A stretch of DNA of 64,000 nucleotides from Chitinophaga pinensis (GTDB lineage Bacteria > Bacteroidota > Bacteroidia > Chitinophagales > CAIOSU01), in assembly GCA_945901065.1 (NCBI GenBank), contig CAMDKI010000009.1:78815-142814 (forward strand), in the 5' to 3' direction. The notes beneath the pieces were generated by a model, which did no database searches, had not been told where the DNA came from, and was given only the letters and a program-made list of their open reading frames with translations. Numbering within the stretch: the first letter of the stretch is position 1; the number at the start of each line of letters is the position of its first letter. Position numbers and translations under genes: made by a program. Positions 56,601-62,189 of the stretch are shown here, piece by piece.

Positions 56601-56626
56601 TGACAACCAAGCTTATCAAGCAATAA
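53603..56626 (+). CDS. Large secreted beta-propeller (BNR/VPS10-like) protein with T9SS type A sorting domain
   Basis: 1007 residues from ATG 53603 (MKKIAFVFVSALILGAIGFW signal peptide; an in-frame start 36 bp upstream is not needed). Many repeated blades carry SxDxGxTW-type BNR/sortilin signatures: LFFSVNGGLSWEIHPW, LYRSTNDGATFDLI, GIMMTTDGGATFIS, IFRSLDNGLTFTDI, IYRSDDNGSTWTIV. LKLYPNPVSAAATLDLYV, VMVYDITGRVVYNQKL and SGSYIVAAQIPGEKLLTTKL form a T9SS type A domain at the C-terminus. Likely a surface or secreted protein that binds or cleaves glycans or proteins; sialidase catalytic residues are not recognised, so no enzyme name is given. Followed by a strong terminator. Confidence 0.85.
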   Translation: MKKIAFVFVSALILGAIGFWANGTFSSDPMAGVSDSPAMQYKKSYEAKNGEKKKKGILGAKEYLHLMRANQNTGIVSMTDVLAARSQWLASKQLKAQGGRSLGLTWEELGPDNVGGRTRAIVIDPANPERMWCGGVAGGLFFSVNGGLSWEIHPWTKENDHVGISTMRMAPNGDIYIGTGEGFAPVIDGVPTTFGAPGYIGSGLYRSTNDGATFDLIPATTPAANSNNDRWSFIYEIAFDPFDNGKFYVATHEGIMMTTDGGATFISPAGITPALQTGPALEVAVDPVLGHVYAQSGNHIFRSLDNGLTFTDITGLNGFPAQNKIGRLEFAVTKGQQGLVYACVSTPGFAGTMDGIYRSDDNGSTWTIVVRGSTNGFNPLGEQGFWGIAFAIDPANPNRLIIGGQLELWSVNVSGGRDLIAYWQPDIPSNPYYVHADMHVVLFHPTDPNIMYVGTDGGVSRSNNAQDQFPRFTPRNKGLGITQFYGFATGFDGTVIGGTQDNGTHYNDCKNNAPKTFREVNGGDGGDAAISRLYPNISFSTVYSGALSRSVNFTDSYSCALDDNIDANTDCAPDDGTLFLTPIALWEDDSLVTNTVYRTTTKIDKTTQAVISQVTTPESISVKKEKAFLFICTNNGIWFSPNPLNPSLNPVWFKISVSGTATAVTVSEQGVAFVGTQTGNVYRIDGLTDGYVLDSLLSAVNIAADPNDANIEIVDSVYDYFYVSPLDRSTWTFPSIASNIATSQGIRRVKLTVPGTTNRYVTGFAINPSDPNQVVVTYGQYGNTDYVFQTSNGNDPPVGQTTPLPTFQSIQNNLPQMPVYDAVFDYYNGNNLLLGTELGVWSTNNYLDGATQISWSTENAQDFGAVPTFQLNFDKLYDKECRVLYAATHGRGIFRTTSLTPSTCDVTPCKEIVGVNEVANSQPTSLKLYPNPVSAAATLDLYVKQGREAVVMVYDITGRVVYNQKLSSLVTGLNKVNLELSQLQSGSYIVAAQIPGEKLLTTKLIKQ

Positions 56627-56666
56627 GCCCTAGCAGGATCTTAAAAAGTGAGACTGCTGCGAATAC

Positions 56667-56711
56667 AAAATAAGAGAGGCCGGTTCCGTTGGAACCAGCC
56701 TCTCTTATTTT
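56667..56711. terminator. Bidirectional intrinsic terminator
   Basis: 21-bp stem (56667-56687 with 56691-56711) with one mismatch and a GTT loop; A4 before it and T4 after it. It ends the propeller gene on the plus strand and can also stop transcripts from the Fnr-like gene. Confidence 0.85.
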
Positions 56712-56764
56712 AAAGCCTACGGAACTTTTACAACATAATGCACTAAAACTTTGCGTCTTGTGTC

Positions 56765-56784
56765 CCTGCCTGCCGGCAGGCAGG
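56765..56784. repeat. Perfect 20-bp palindrome CCTGCCTGCCGGCAGGCAGG
   Basis: GC-only-rich self-complementary word directly before the stop codon of the Fnr-like gene (7 bp apart). Such words occur as dispersed repeats in many bacteria. Confidence 0.8.
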
Positions 56785-56791
56785 TTGTGTC

Positions 56792-57493
56792 TTAGTCGTA
56801 CAGCTCACTAATATGCAATAAACCTTCAGAGTCTTTAATAATAATATTGCTTTTATCCGTTTCAATTAGGCCCTCATCTTTAAACTCTTTGAGCATACGG
56901 ATAGCAGTTTCTTTTACTGTACCCACAAAGCTGGCCAAATCCTCTCGTCCTATGTTAATGATGCCATGGGGGTTTTGCTCATCTTTATAAAAGTTATGGA
57001 GAAAAAGCAGCGCTTCGGCTACACGACCCCTCACGGGTTTGTAAGCAATGTCGGCCATCTTGGTATAACTCTCGTCTAAAGTGCTGCACAGCGCGCTTAA
57101 AAGGCCTTTAGAGAAGCTCTCATTGGTACGAAACAGTTCCAAGAAAGTAGCTTTCGGAATCATACACACAGCAGTATCCTCCATGGCCGATGCCGAGAGT
57201 TTATACTTGGTGCCCGCCAACATGGAGCGGTATCCTAAAAAATCGCCGGGCTTAACAATCCGTATAATCTGCTCCTTACCATCGGATGCGTGCTTATACA
57301 GCTTTACCTTACCCGAATTGATACAGTACACGCCCAACGGGTTGGCCCCCTCTTCAAAAACTACTTGACCACGCTTATAACTGTTGCACGATTTGCTTTC
57401 GTTCAGTTCATCAATTTCGGCCATTTTGCAAAAACTGAAGAGCGAGTCGCGTCGACCATTACAATGTGCACAATCAGGTTGAGAGAATTTCAT
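56792..57493 (-). CDS. Crp/Fnr family transcriptional regulator with N-terminal cysteines
   Basis: 233 residues from ATG 57493 (MKFSQPDCAHC); an in-frame start at 57535 is rejected because an exact promoter element lies between them. Cyclic-nucleotide-type sensor domain (GQVVFEEGANPLGVYCINSG, then KVKLYKHASDGKEQIIRI, PGDFLGYRSMLAG) and a C-terminal winged helix (REDLASFVGTVKETAIRMLK). Cysteines C8, C11, C22 and C36 at the N-terminus plus the Cys in AVCMIP, at the position of E. coli Fnr Cys122, could hold a [4Fe-4S] oxygen sensor. Immediately upstream on the same strand are two universal stress protein genes, frequent Fnr targets. Whether it truly binds a cluster is inference. Confidence 0.88.
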   Translation of the reverse strand: MKFSQPDCAHCNGRRDSLFSFCKMAEIDELNESKSCNSYKRGQVVFEEGANPLGVYCINSGKVKLYKHASDGKEQIIRIVKPGDFLGYRSMLAGTKYKLSASAMEDTAVCMIPKATFLELFRTNESFSKGLLSALCSTLDESYTKMADIAYKPVRGRVAEALLFLHNFYKDEQNPHGIINIGREDLASFVGTVKETAIRMLKEFKDEGLIETDKSNIIIKDSEGLLHISELYD

Positions 57494-57512
57494 AATGTGC
57501 TTACTAGATATA

Positions 57513-57520
57513 CAAATGTA
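57513..57520 (-). promoter_or_regulatory. -7 promoter element of the Fnr-like gene
   Basis: Minus-strand TACATTTG, an exact TAnnTTTG match, 20 bp upstream of ATG 57493 and inside the gap after the stress-protein genes. It shows that the regulator can be transcribed separately. Confidence 0.55.
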
Positions 57521-57555
57521 CACTAGAAGCACCAAAAGTGTTCAGTAAAAACCAT

Positions 57556-58398
57556 TTATTTATGAAACACTATTAAAGGCACATCCGTTTTGTATGCCAT
57601 TTGCTTGCTTAAGCTCCTATCAAACAGTTTCTCAAAAAAGTTGCGCTTGTGCGTTACCATTACAGCGATATCAATATCATTCACTTTACTAAATTTAGAA
57701 AGACCCTCCAGAATGTTGCTATAGGCTATGTTCTCAAAATGCACCTTACCCGCTCCAAGTTTTCCCTCGTAAATGGACCTGATGTTTAGAATGCGTATAA
57801 TGTCATTCTCGTCAGGCTCGGTTTCTTGAATGTGAAGGCTATACAAAGTTGCATTCAGTTTAGCGGTAAAATCGAGCACACGGTTTATAGAGTGGATATC
57901 TTCACTATCATTAAACTCCGACGCAAACAGTATGTTTTTGATTGTTTTGTAATCAACATTCTCTGGTACAACTATTACAGGTACCTCGGCCTTTTCTAAA
58001 ATAGTACCCAACACACTACCTAACAATATACGTTGTATTCTTTCACTATGCCTAGTGCCCATTACAATGGCATCCGCGCCTGTAGCATGGGCAACGGATA
58101 GAATCTCGTCGGCAGCAAAACCCATGGATATTTGATAGGCAATACTATCTTTCATATGGGGGAAAGCTTCTTGAAGGTCTTCGGCTTGTTGGCGAATACT
58201 ATTTGCTGCGTTTTTTTCGGCACTGCTTGCCAACTCCATTAGGTACTCCGAAGGAACCAAAGGATCAATTACAGGTATGTGGTAGGTGTGGAAAAGCGTA
58301 ACCCTGGCGTTATATTGTGCCGCCAACTGCACGGCGTACTCGGCCGCATTTACCGCATAATCAAGAAAGTTGGTGGGCACCAAAATGTGCTGTATCAT
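57556..58398 (-). CDS. Universal stress protein (tandem UspA domains)
   Basis: 280 residues made of two UspA folds. Domain 1 begins MIQHILVPTNFLDYAVNAAEY and ends GTRHSERIQRILLGSVLGTI with ILEKAEVPVIVVP; domain 2 starts at KNILFASEFNDSEDIHS and ends MVTHKRNFFEKLFDRSLSKQ with VPLIVF. The ATP-binding G-2x-G-9x-G pattern is only partly kept. Its ATG overlaps the end of the preceding usp gene by 4 bp (ATGA), so the two are translationally coupled. Role: protection under starvation, redox or oxygen limitation, from family knowledge. Confidence 0.88.
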   Translation of the reverse strand: MIQHILVPTNFLDYAVNAAEYAVQLAAQYNARVTLFHTYHIPVIDPLVPSEYLMELASSAEKNAANSIRQQAEDLQEAFPHMKDSIAYQISMGFAADEILSVAHATGADAIVMGTRHSERIQRILLGSVLGTILEKAEVPVIVVPENVDYKTIKNILFASEFNDSEDIHSINRVLDFTAKLNATLYSLHIQETEPDENDIIRILNIRSIYEGKLGAGKVHFENIAYSNILEGLSKFSKVNDIDIAVMVTHKRNFFEKLFDRSLSKQMAYKTDVPLIVFHK

Positions 58399-59330
58399 GG
58401 TAGTTTGTTTTTATAGTTGTTGAAAATGTCTAGCAACCGGTATGTTGTGTTCTTATCTTTTACCACTAGCAATGGAATATCCATATCCACGCTGATTAAT
58501 TTTTCGGCAATGCTGCCCAACAAAAGAGCCGAAAAATTGGTGTGCCCCATGCCACCAATAACAATAATACTGGCTTGCTGCTCCAATGCAAAATTGTAAA
58601 TTGCCTCGTACGTATATTGCTCCCTTTTGCTAACAAAATAGGGTTTTAAATTAATTCCTTTTGTATTTATTTTGTTTAAAAATTGTGTGCATTTGCGTTC
58701 AGCATTCGCTCTGGCTATTTTATTAAACTCCGCTACTGTTTTACCGGTTTTGTAATATTTTAAAGGCAGCCAGAAAGTATTTAACACCGTAATGTCGCAA
58801 TTACAGTGCAGTAAAGCGAGCTCAATGGCCTCTTCAACCGCTAGGCGGGAGTTGTGGGAAAAATCGACAGCGACCAATATTTTCTCTAACAATGGTTTGC
58901 CTCCTTCAGGCACAAAAAGGATAGAAGCAGGTACTTTATGTGCCAACTTTTGGGATATGATGCCACTACCTTTTAATCTGTTTTTACGACCCACAACCAA
59001 CAGGTCAATCTGGTTTATTTGTACCTGTTGATTCAATTCTTTTACAACACTACCTTCCAATATCAGGATTTCAGTGCTAACCCCATCAACAGGTTCATAA
59101 TGCAGTTTCAATTCCGCCTCAATCTCTTCCTTAAACTTTTCATCAATCGGGGCATCAAGCTCAGGGTACTCGGCAAACCATTCTTCCGCGTTTTCAAGCC
59201 CTTCTTGTGCATTTACAAAATATATCTTTTCTGGTTTCAATAAGTCCGCCAAAAACGAAGCCGTTTGCACAAGGGTTTTATCCATCGGCGTAAAATCGAG
59301 ACCTACCATTATCCGCTTATACCTGTACAT
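58395..59330 (-). CDS. Universal stress protein (tandem UspA domains)
   Basis: 311 residues, two UspA folds. Domain 1 starts YKRIMVGLDFTPMDKTLVQT and has LLVVGRKNRLKGSGIISQKL with VPASILFV; domain 2 starts KILVAVDFSHNSRLAVEEAI and contains GGMGHTNFSALLLGSIAEKL followed by PLLVVKDKN, where the Gly-rich ATP-binding loop is intact. First gene of a two-gene usp unit that precedes the Fnr-like regulator. Paralogous to the next gene but diverged. Confidence 0.88.
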   Translation of the reverse strand: MYRYKRIMVGLDFTPMDKTLVQTASFLADLLKPEKIYFVNAQEGLENAEEWFAEYPELDAPIDEKFKEEIEAELKLHYEPVDGVSTEILILEGSVVKELNQQVQINQIDLLVVGRKNRLKGSGIISQKLAHKVPASILFVPEGGKPLLEKILVAVDFSHNSRLAVEEAIELALLHCNCDITVLNTFWLPLKYYKTGKTVAEFNKIARANAERKCTQFLNKINTKGINLKPYFVSKREQYTYEAIYNFALEQQASIIVIGGMGHTNFSALLLGSIAEKLISVDMDIPLLVVKDKNTTYRLLDIFNNYKNKLP

Positions 59331-59570
59331 TTCCTTGCTATTGCTTCCCTTGCATTATTACAGAAAATAATCAACCAAAAAAACCTCCAGTGCAATCCTT
59401 ACGCATTCACCTTTCGAAATTAAATTTAAATACGCCTATGAAAAGCAACATACATCATCCTTAACCCTGATTATTGTCAAATCAAAATCATGGTGCTGTA
59501 TAATACCGTTACAAAAATTGATGAAATGCACCCACACAGCTAATCTGCTCAATAGACTGATTCGAGTACG
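59331..59570. other. Gap upstream of the usp genes
   Basis: About 240 bp of AT-rich spacer that should carry the promoter of the usp unit on the minus strand. I found no exact TAnnTTTG there and no FNR-type TTGAT-n4-ATCAA site. It ends in the symporter remnant. Confidence 0.35.
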
Positions 59571-59717
59571 ATTGACATTTTTGTGTTTATATCATTTTTA
59601 GTCGTAGTTAAAGGCGTTTCCCTTTCCGCTTATAGGAAAGAAGAAACTAAAGGAGGCCATTTCTTGGCCGACAGAAAGCTCACTTGGTGGCTTATTATTA
59701 TGCCGATTATTGTATAA
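59571..59717 (+). pseudogene. N-terminal remnant of a sodium:solute symporter (SSS family)
   Basis: One frame reads IDIFVFISFLVVVKGVSLSA, then YRKEETKGGHFLADRKLTWW and LIIMPIIV before TAA. It matches the first membrane helix and loop of SSS symporters (family pattern IDI-VF, GV-L-A-RK-, YFLAGR-LTWWLIG-SLIA). Only about 48 codons remain and no start codon is found upstream in frame; the rest of the gene (about 500 codons) is missing. Confidence 0.75.
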
Positions 59718-59738
59718 AATTCAAACTCGACACCTAAA

Positions 59739-60344
59739 TCAATCTATCGATTTCAGCAAAGCCAACAATTCGTGCTGAGTGCTTAGGGTTTTGTCTTTGG
59801 CATACCACAACTGTACATTTTTAACGAAATCAGCATGACTTTCGGTAGGGTTGGCTTTGTGGGCTGCCAGCAACTCTTGCGCACCTGCCGGCCTAGGACC
59901 CCAAGTAGCCAATTCGGTTAATGTTTCCGCATCAAGCATTATCAACTTAGGTATACCGCGGCCACCATTGGTTAGGTATTGGTCCATTAGCTCTGGGTTC
60001 TCATCTCGCAGTACAAGGTGCAGCTCAATATTGGAGTTTTGCTCTGCTATTTGGTGCAATATAGGCAAGTTTTGAGCCGCATCTCCACACCAAGCCTCAG
60101 TTATTACCAGCCAGATCTGTTTGCGTTTCAAGCGCTGCAAAGCCACCAGCACATCATCTTTCAGCACAATGGTTTTATCCAAGCGCTCCATGCGGATTAC
60201 GTTAAGTTGCGTGTAGTTGATAAAATCAGCTGAGTGATTGGCACCAGTAGTTTTACCTTCCATTAAAAGGGTATCAATAAGGGCGCGATATTGAGGGTAA
60301 GAAAGGCTTTTATCCAAATACTTTTGGAAGGCAATTGAAGTCAT
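59739..60344 (-). CDS. Thioredoxin-family protein with WCGD active site
   Basis: 201 residues. A thioredoxin-like core has ITEAWCGDAAQNLP with Trp85-Cys86-Gly87-Asp88, and a cis-proline loop GRGIPKLI. In place of CxxC the site is Cys-Gly-Asp-Ala, with no resolving cysteine, so disulfide exchange would need another protein or act as a glutaredoxin/peroxidase-like single-thiol reaction. The N-terminal 45 residues are helical and family specific (Thioredoxin_9-like). It is not secreted. It lies between the symporter remnant and the Fur-family gene on the minus strand. Confidence 0.82.
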   Translation of the reverse strand: MTSIAFQKYLDKSLSYPQYRALIDTLLMEGKTTGANHSADFINYTQLNVIRMERLDKTIVLKDDVLVALQRLKRKQIWLVITEAWCGDAAQNLPILHQIAEQNSNIELHLVLRDENPELMDQYLTNGGRGIPKLIMLDAETLTELATWGPRPAGAQELLAAHKANPTESHADFVKNVQLWYAKDKTLSTQHELLALLKSID

Positions 60345-60417
60345 GGCATTTATAATGGTTGCAATAGGAACGTATGGAAGGTGGAGAATGGTTCAATTCT
60401 TTGTTCGAACCATGATT

Positions 60418-60831
60418 TCACCCATTACACCCCTTACAAACCCCTTGCACCAAAAAGTTGGTTTCGGTGAGGGTATAGCCTTGTGGCAGTTTTACTTGGG
60501 GTATCGGTAGGTCGTCGAGGCACTGGGTATTGCCGCAAACGGTACATTTAAAGTGGATGTGGTTGTCTTCGTGCTGGTGGTGGTCGCAGTGGTCGCAAAG
60601 CGCATAACGGGTACTGCCATCGTCAACGGGTACTTTATGCAGCAGACCTTTCTCCATAAATGAAGTAAGGGTGCGGTATATGGTCACCCTATCAAACTGC
60701 TCCCCTACTTCGCGCTCAATATCGCCATGAGATAAGGCATGCGGCTGCACCATAAAGGTATTTAGCACCGCTACCCTAGCCTCGGTGTTACGCAGGTTAT
60801 GTTCTTTAAGTAAGGAAACTGTGTTATTCAT
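60418..60831 (-). CDS. Fur family metalloregulator
   Basis: 137 residues from ATG 60831; a TTG one codon earlier is not needed. N-terminal winged helix with TEARVAVLNTFMVQPHALSH and VTIYRTLTSFMEKGLLHKVP, dimer domain with metal ligands DHCDHHQHEDNHIHFKC and the Cys4 zinc pair (CTVC at about 96-99, CKGC at the end). Binds DNA when loaded with Fe, Zn or peroxide-sensing metal. The run CDHCDHH-H-H could favour Zur or Fur; no assignment between Fur, Zur and PerR is safe. The FTR1 gene with a palindromic operator lies 51 kb away. Repeats fill the short gap upstream. Confidence 0.88.
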   Translation of the reverse strand: MNNTVSLLKEHNLRNTEARVAVLNTFMVQPHALSHGDIEREVGEQFDRVTIYRTLTSFMEKGLLHKVPVDDGSTRYALCDHCDHHQHEDNHIHFKCTVCGNTQCLDDLPIPQVKLPQGYTLTETNFLVQGVCKGCNG

Positions 60832-60840
60832 CAAAAAAAT

Positions 60841-60935
60841 AGTTGCGGGTTACGAGTTTCGGGTTGCGAGTTTTGTTTGGCTTCGAAGTTATTTTTATTA
60901 ATAACCCGTAACTATTAACTCGCAACTCGTAACTA
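60841..60935. repeat. 7-bp tandem words arranged as an inverted pair
   Basis: Left side: AGTTGC, GGGTTAC, GAGTTTC, GGGTTGC, GAGTTTT (60841-60874). Right side: ATAACCC, GTAACTA, TTAACTC, GCAACTC, GTAACTA (60901-60935), read as G-GTTAC/GAGTTGC words on the other strand. Fills the gap between the M23 stop and the Fur-family start. Confidence 0.8.
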
Positions 60936-60939
60936 ACAT

Positions 60940-61911
60940 TTAGTCAAACGATTGGTTGTGGTTGCTGCTTATTTCCAACATACGCTCAAACTCTTCAGGA
61001 GTTAAATCATTGAAGTAATAGTTTACCGGGTTTATTTTAATGCCGTTCTTAATTACCTCATAGTGCAAGTGCGGGCCTGTTGAAGTACCCGTATTGCCTA
61101 CTGAGCCTAGCACTTCGCCACGCAATACTTTCTGGCCCCTTTTCACATTTACTTTGTACATGTGGCCATAAAGGGTTTGGTATCCAAATCCATGGTCAAC
61201 TATTACATGTTTGCCATAACCACCGCTGCCATACTCCACTTCAACTACCGTTCCGCTGCCTGTTGAGTATATATCGGTACCCACTGGCGCGGTAAAGTCC
61301 ATGCCCGTGTGCATTTTATAAGTTTTGTAGATTGGATGGATGCGCATACCGTAACCTGATGCCACGCGGGTTAGGTCTTTGTTGGCCACAGGCATAATTG
61401 CTGGTATTGATGAGAGCATCAGCTCTTTGTTCTTGATTAGTTCTGCCACCTCATCGTAACTTTTGCTCTGCACGTACATTTTCTTGCGGAGCCTATCCAA
61501 TAGCATGGCCGTATTTTCCATTAGGTCGCTGTTCTCAAACCCTTCTAAGCTTTTATACTTTTGCGAACCGCCTGTGCCCGCCTCGCGCACCGAGGCTGGA
61601 ATGGGCTCTGCCTCAAACACTACGCGGTAAATGTTCTCATCGCGGTATTCCAAGCCCTGCAGCACCTCGGTCATTTGCTCTAGTTTCTGGTCTAGAATAC
61701 CATACTCTAGTTGCATCTTTTCAATTTCACGCTTCAAAATCTTTTCCTTCGGCGAATCGAAATAATAGAAACCCAGCATAGCCATACCCACGCCAAAAAT
61801 GGCCGAGGTGATTAAAAAGCTCATGCCCAACAGGAGGTTTTTACTCCACGATGGTTTTATGCGCTCATAGCGCAGGGTTTGCTTGTTATAATGGTATTTT
61901 ACTTTCTTCAT
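60940..61911 (-). CDS. M23 family (LytM-type) peptidoglycan endopeptidase or regulator
   Basis: 323 residues from ATG 61911 (MKKVKYHYNKQTLRYERIKP); upstream in-frame ATG 61932 is possible. One membrane segment (about 21-45) anchors it in the inner membrane, a coiled-coil segment follows (KILKREIEKMQLEYGILDQK), then the M23 domain: RVASGYGMRIHPIYKTYKMH, HTGMDFTAP with metal ligands, YGKHVIVDHGFGYQTLYGHM and PHLHYEVIKNG. All zinc ligands (HxxxD and HxH) are present, so it should cut peptide cross-links during cell growth or division. Divergent from alaS. Confidence 0.92.
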   Translation of the reverse strand: MKKVKYHYNKQTLRYERIKPSWSKNLLLGMSFLITSAIFGVGMAMLGFYYFDSPKEKILKREIEKMQLEYGILDQKLEQMTEVLQGLEYRDENIYRVVFEAEPIPASVREAGTGGSQKYKSLEGFENSDLMENTAMLLDRLRKKMYVQSKSYDEVAELIKNKELMLSSIPAIMPVANKDLTRVASGYGMRIHPIYKTYKMHTGMDFTAPVGTDIYSTGSGTVVEVEYGSGGYGKHVIVDHGFGYQTLYGHMYKVNVKRGQKVLRGEVLGSVGNTGTSTGPHLHYEVIKNGIKINPVNYYFNDLTPEEFERMLEISSNHNQSFD

Positions 61912-61966
61912 TGGTTCTGGTCCACGGTCCACAGCGTTCGGTATACCGTTTCCCTTAATTTAACAA

Positions 61967-62001
61967 GGGTTACGGGTTGCGAGTTGCGGGTTACGAGTTT
62001 G
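61967..62001. repeat. Five tandem 7-bp units (GGGTTAC type)
   Basis: GGGTTAC, GGGTTGC, GAGTTGC, GGGTTAC, GAGTTTG between the M23 gene and alaS. Same vocabulary as the array at 60841-60935. Confidence 0.85.
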
Positions 62002-62189
62002 AATAAAAAAACGGCACCCTAAGCAATTTTCAAGAGGTAATAGCGCATTCTCAATCGTACCTCGTCCCTCTAAAATCGTAAATACTTTTCAGTAATTTTG
62101 CACAGCCGTTTAGTAACGGTAGTAAACAAAGATAATTAATTCAGCCTCTTAGCAAAACCTAAATAAAGTTAATAGCCGTGCCAAAACAA

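Noticed and set aside
59331..59400. FNR box upstream of the usp genes
   Set aside because: TTGATTATTTTCTGTAATAA has only one half site; not a convincing TTGAT-n4-ATCAA.
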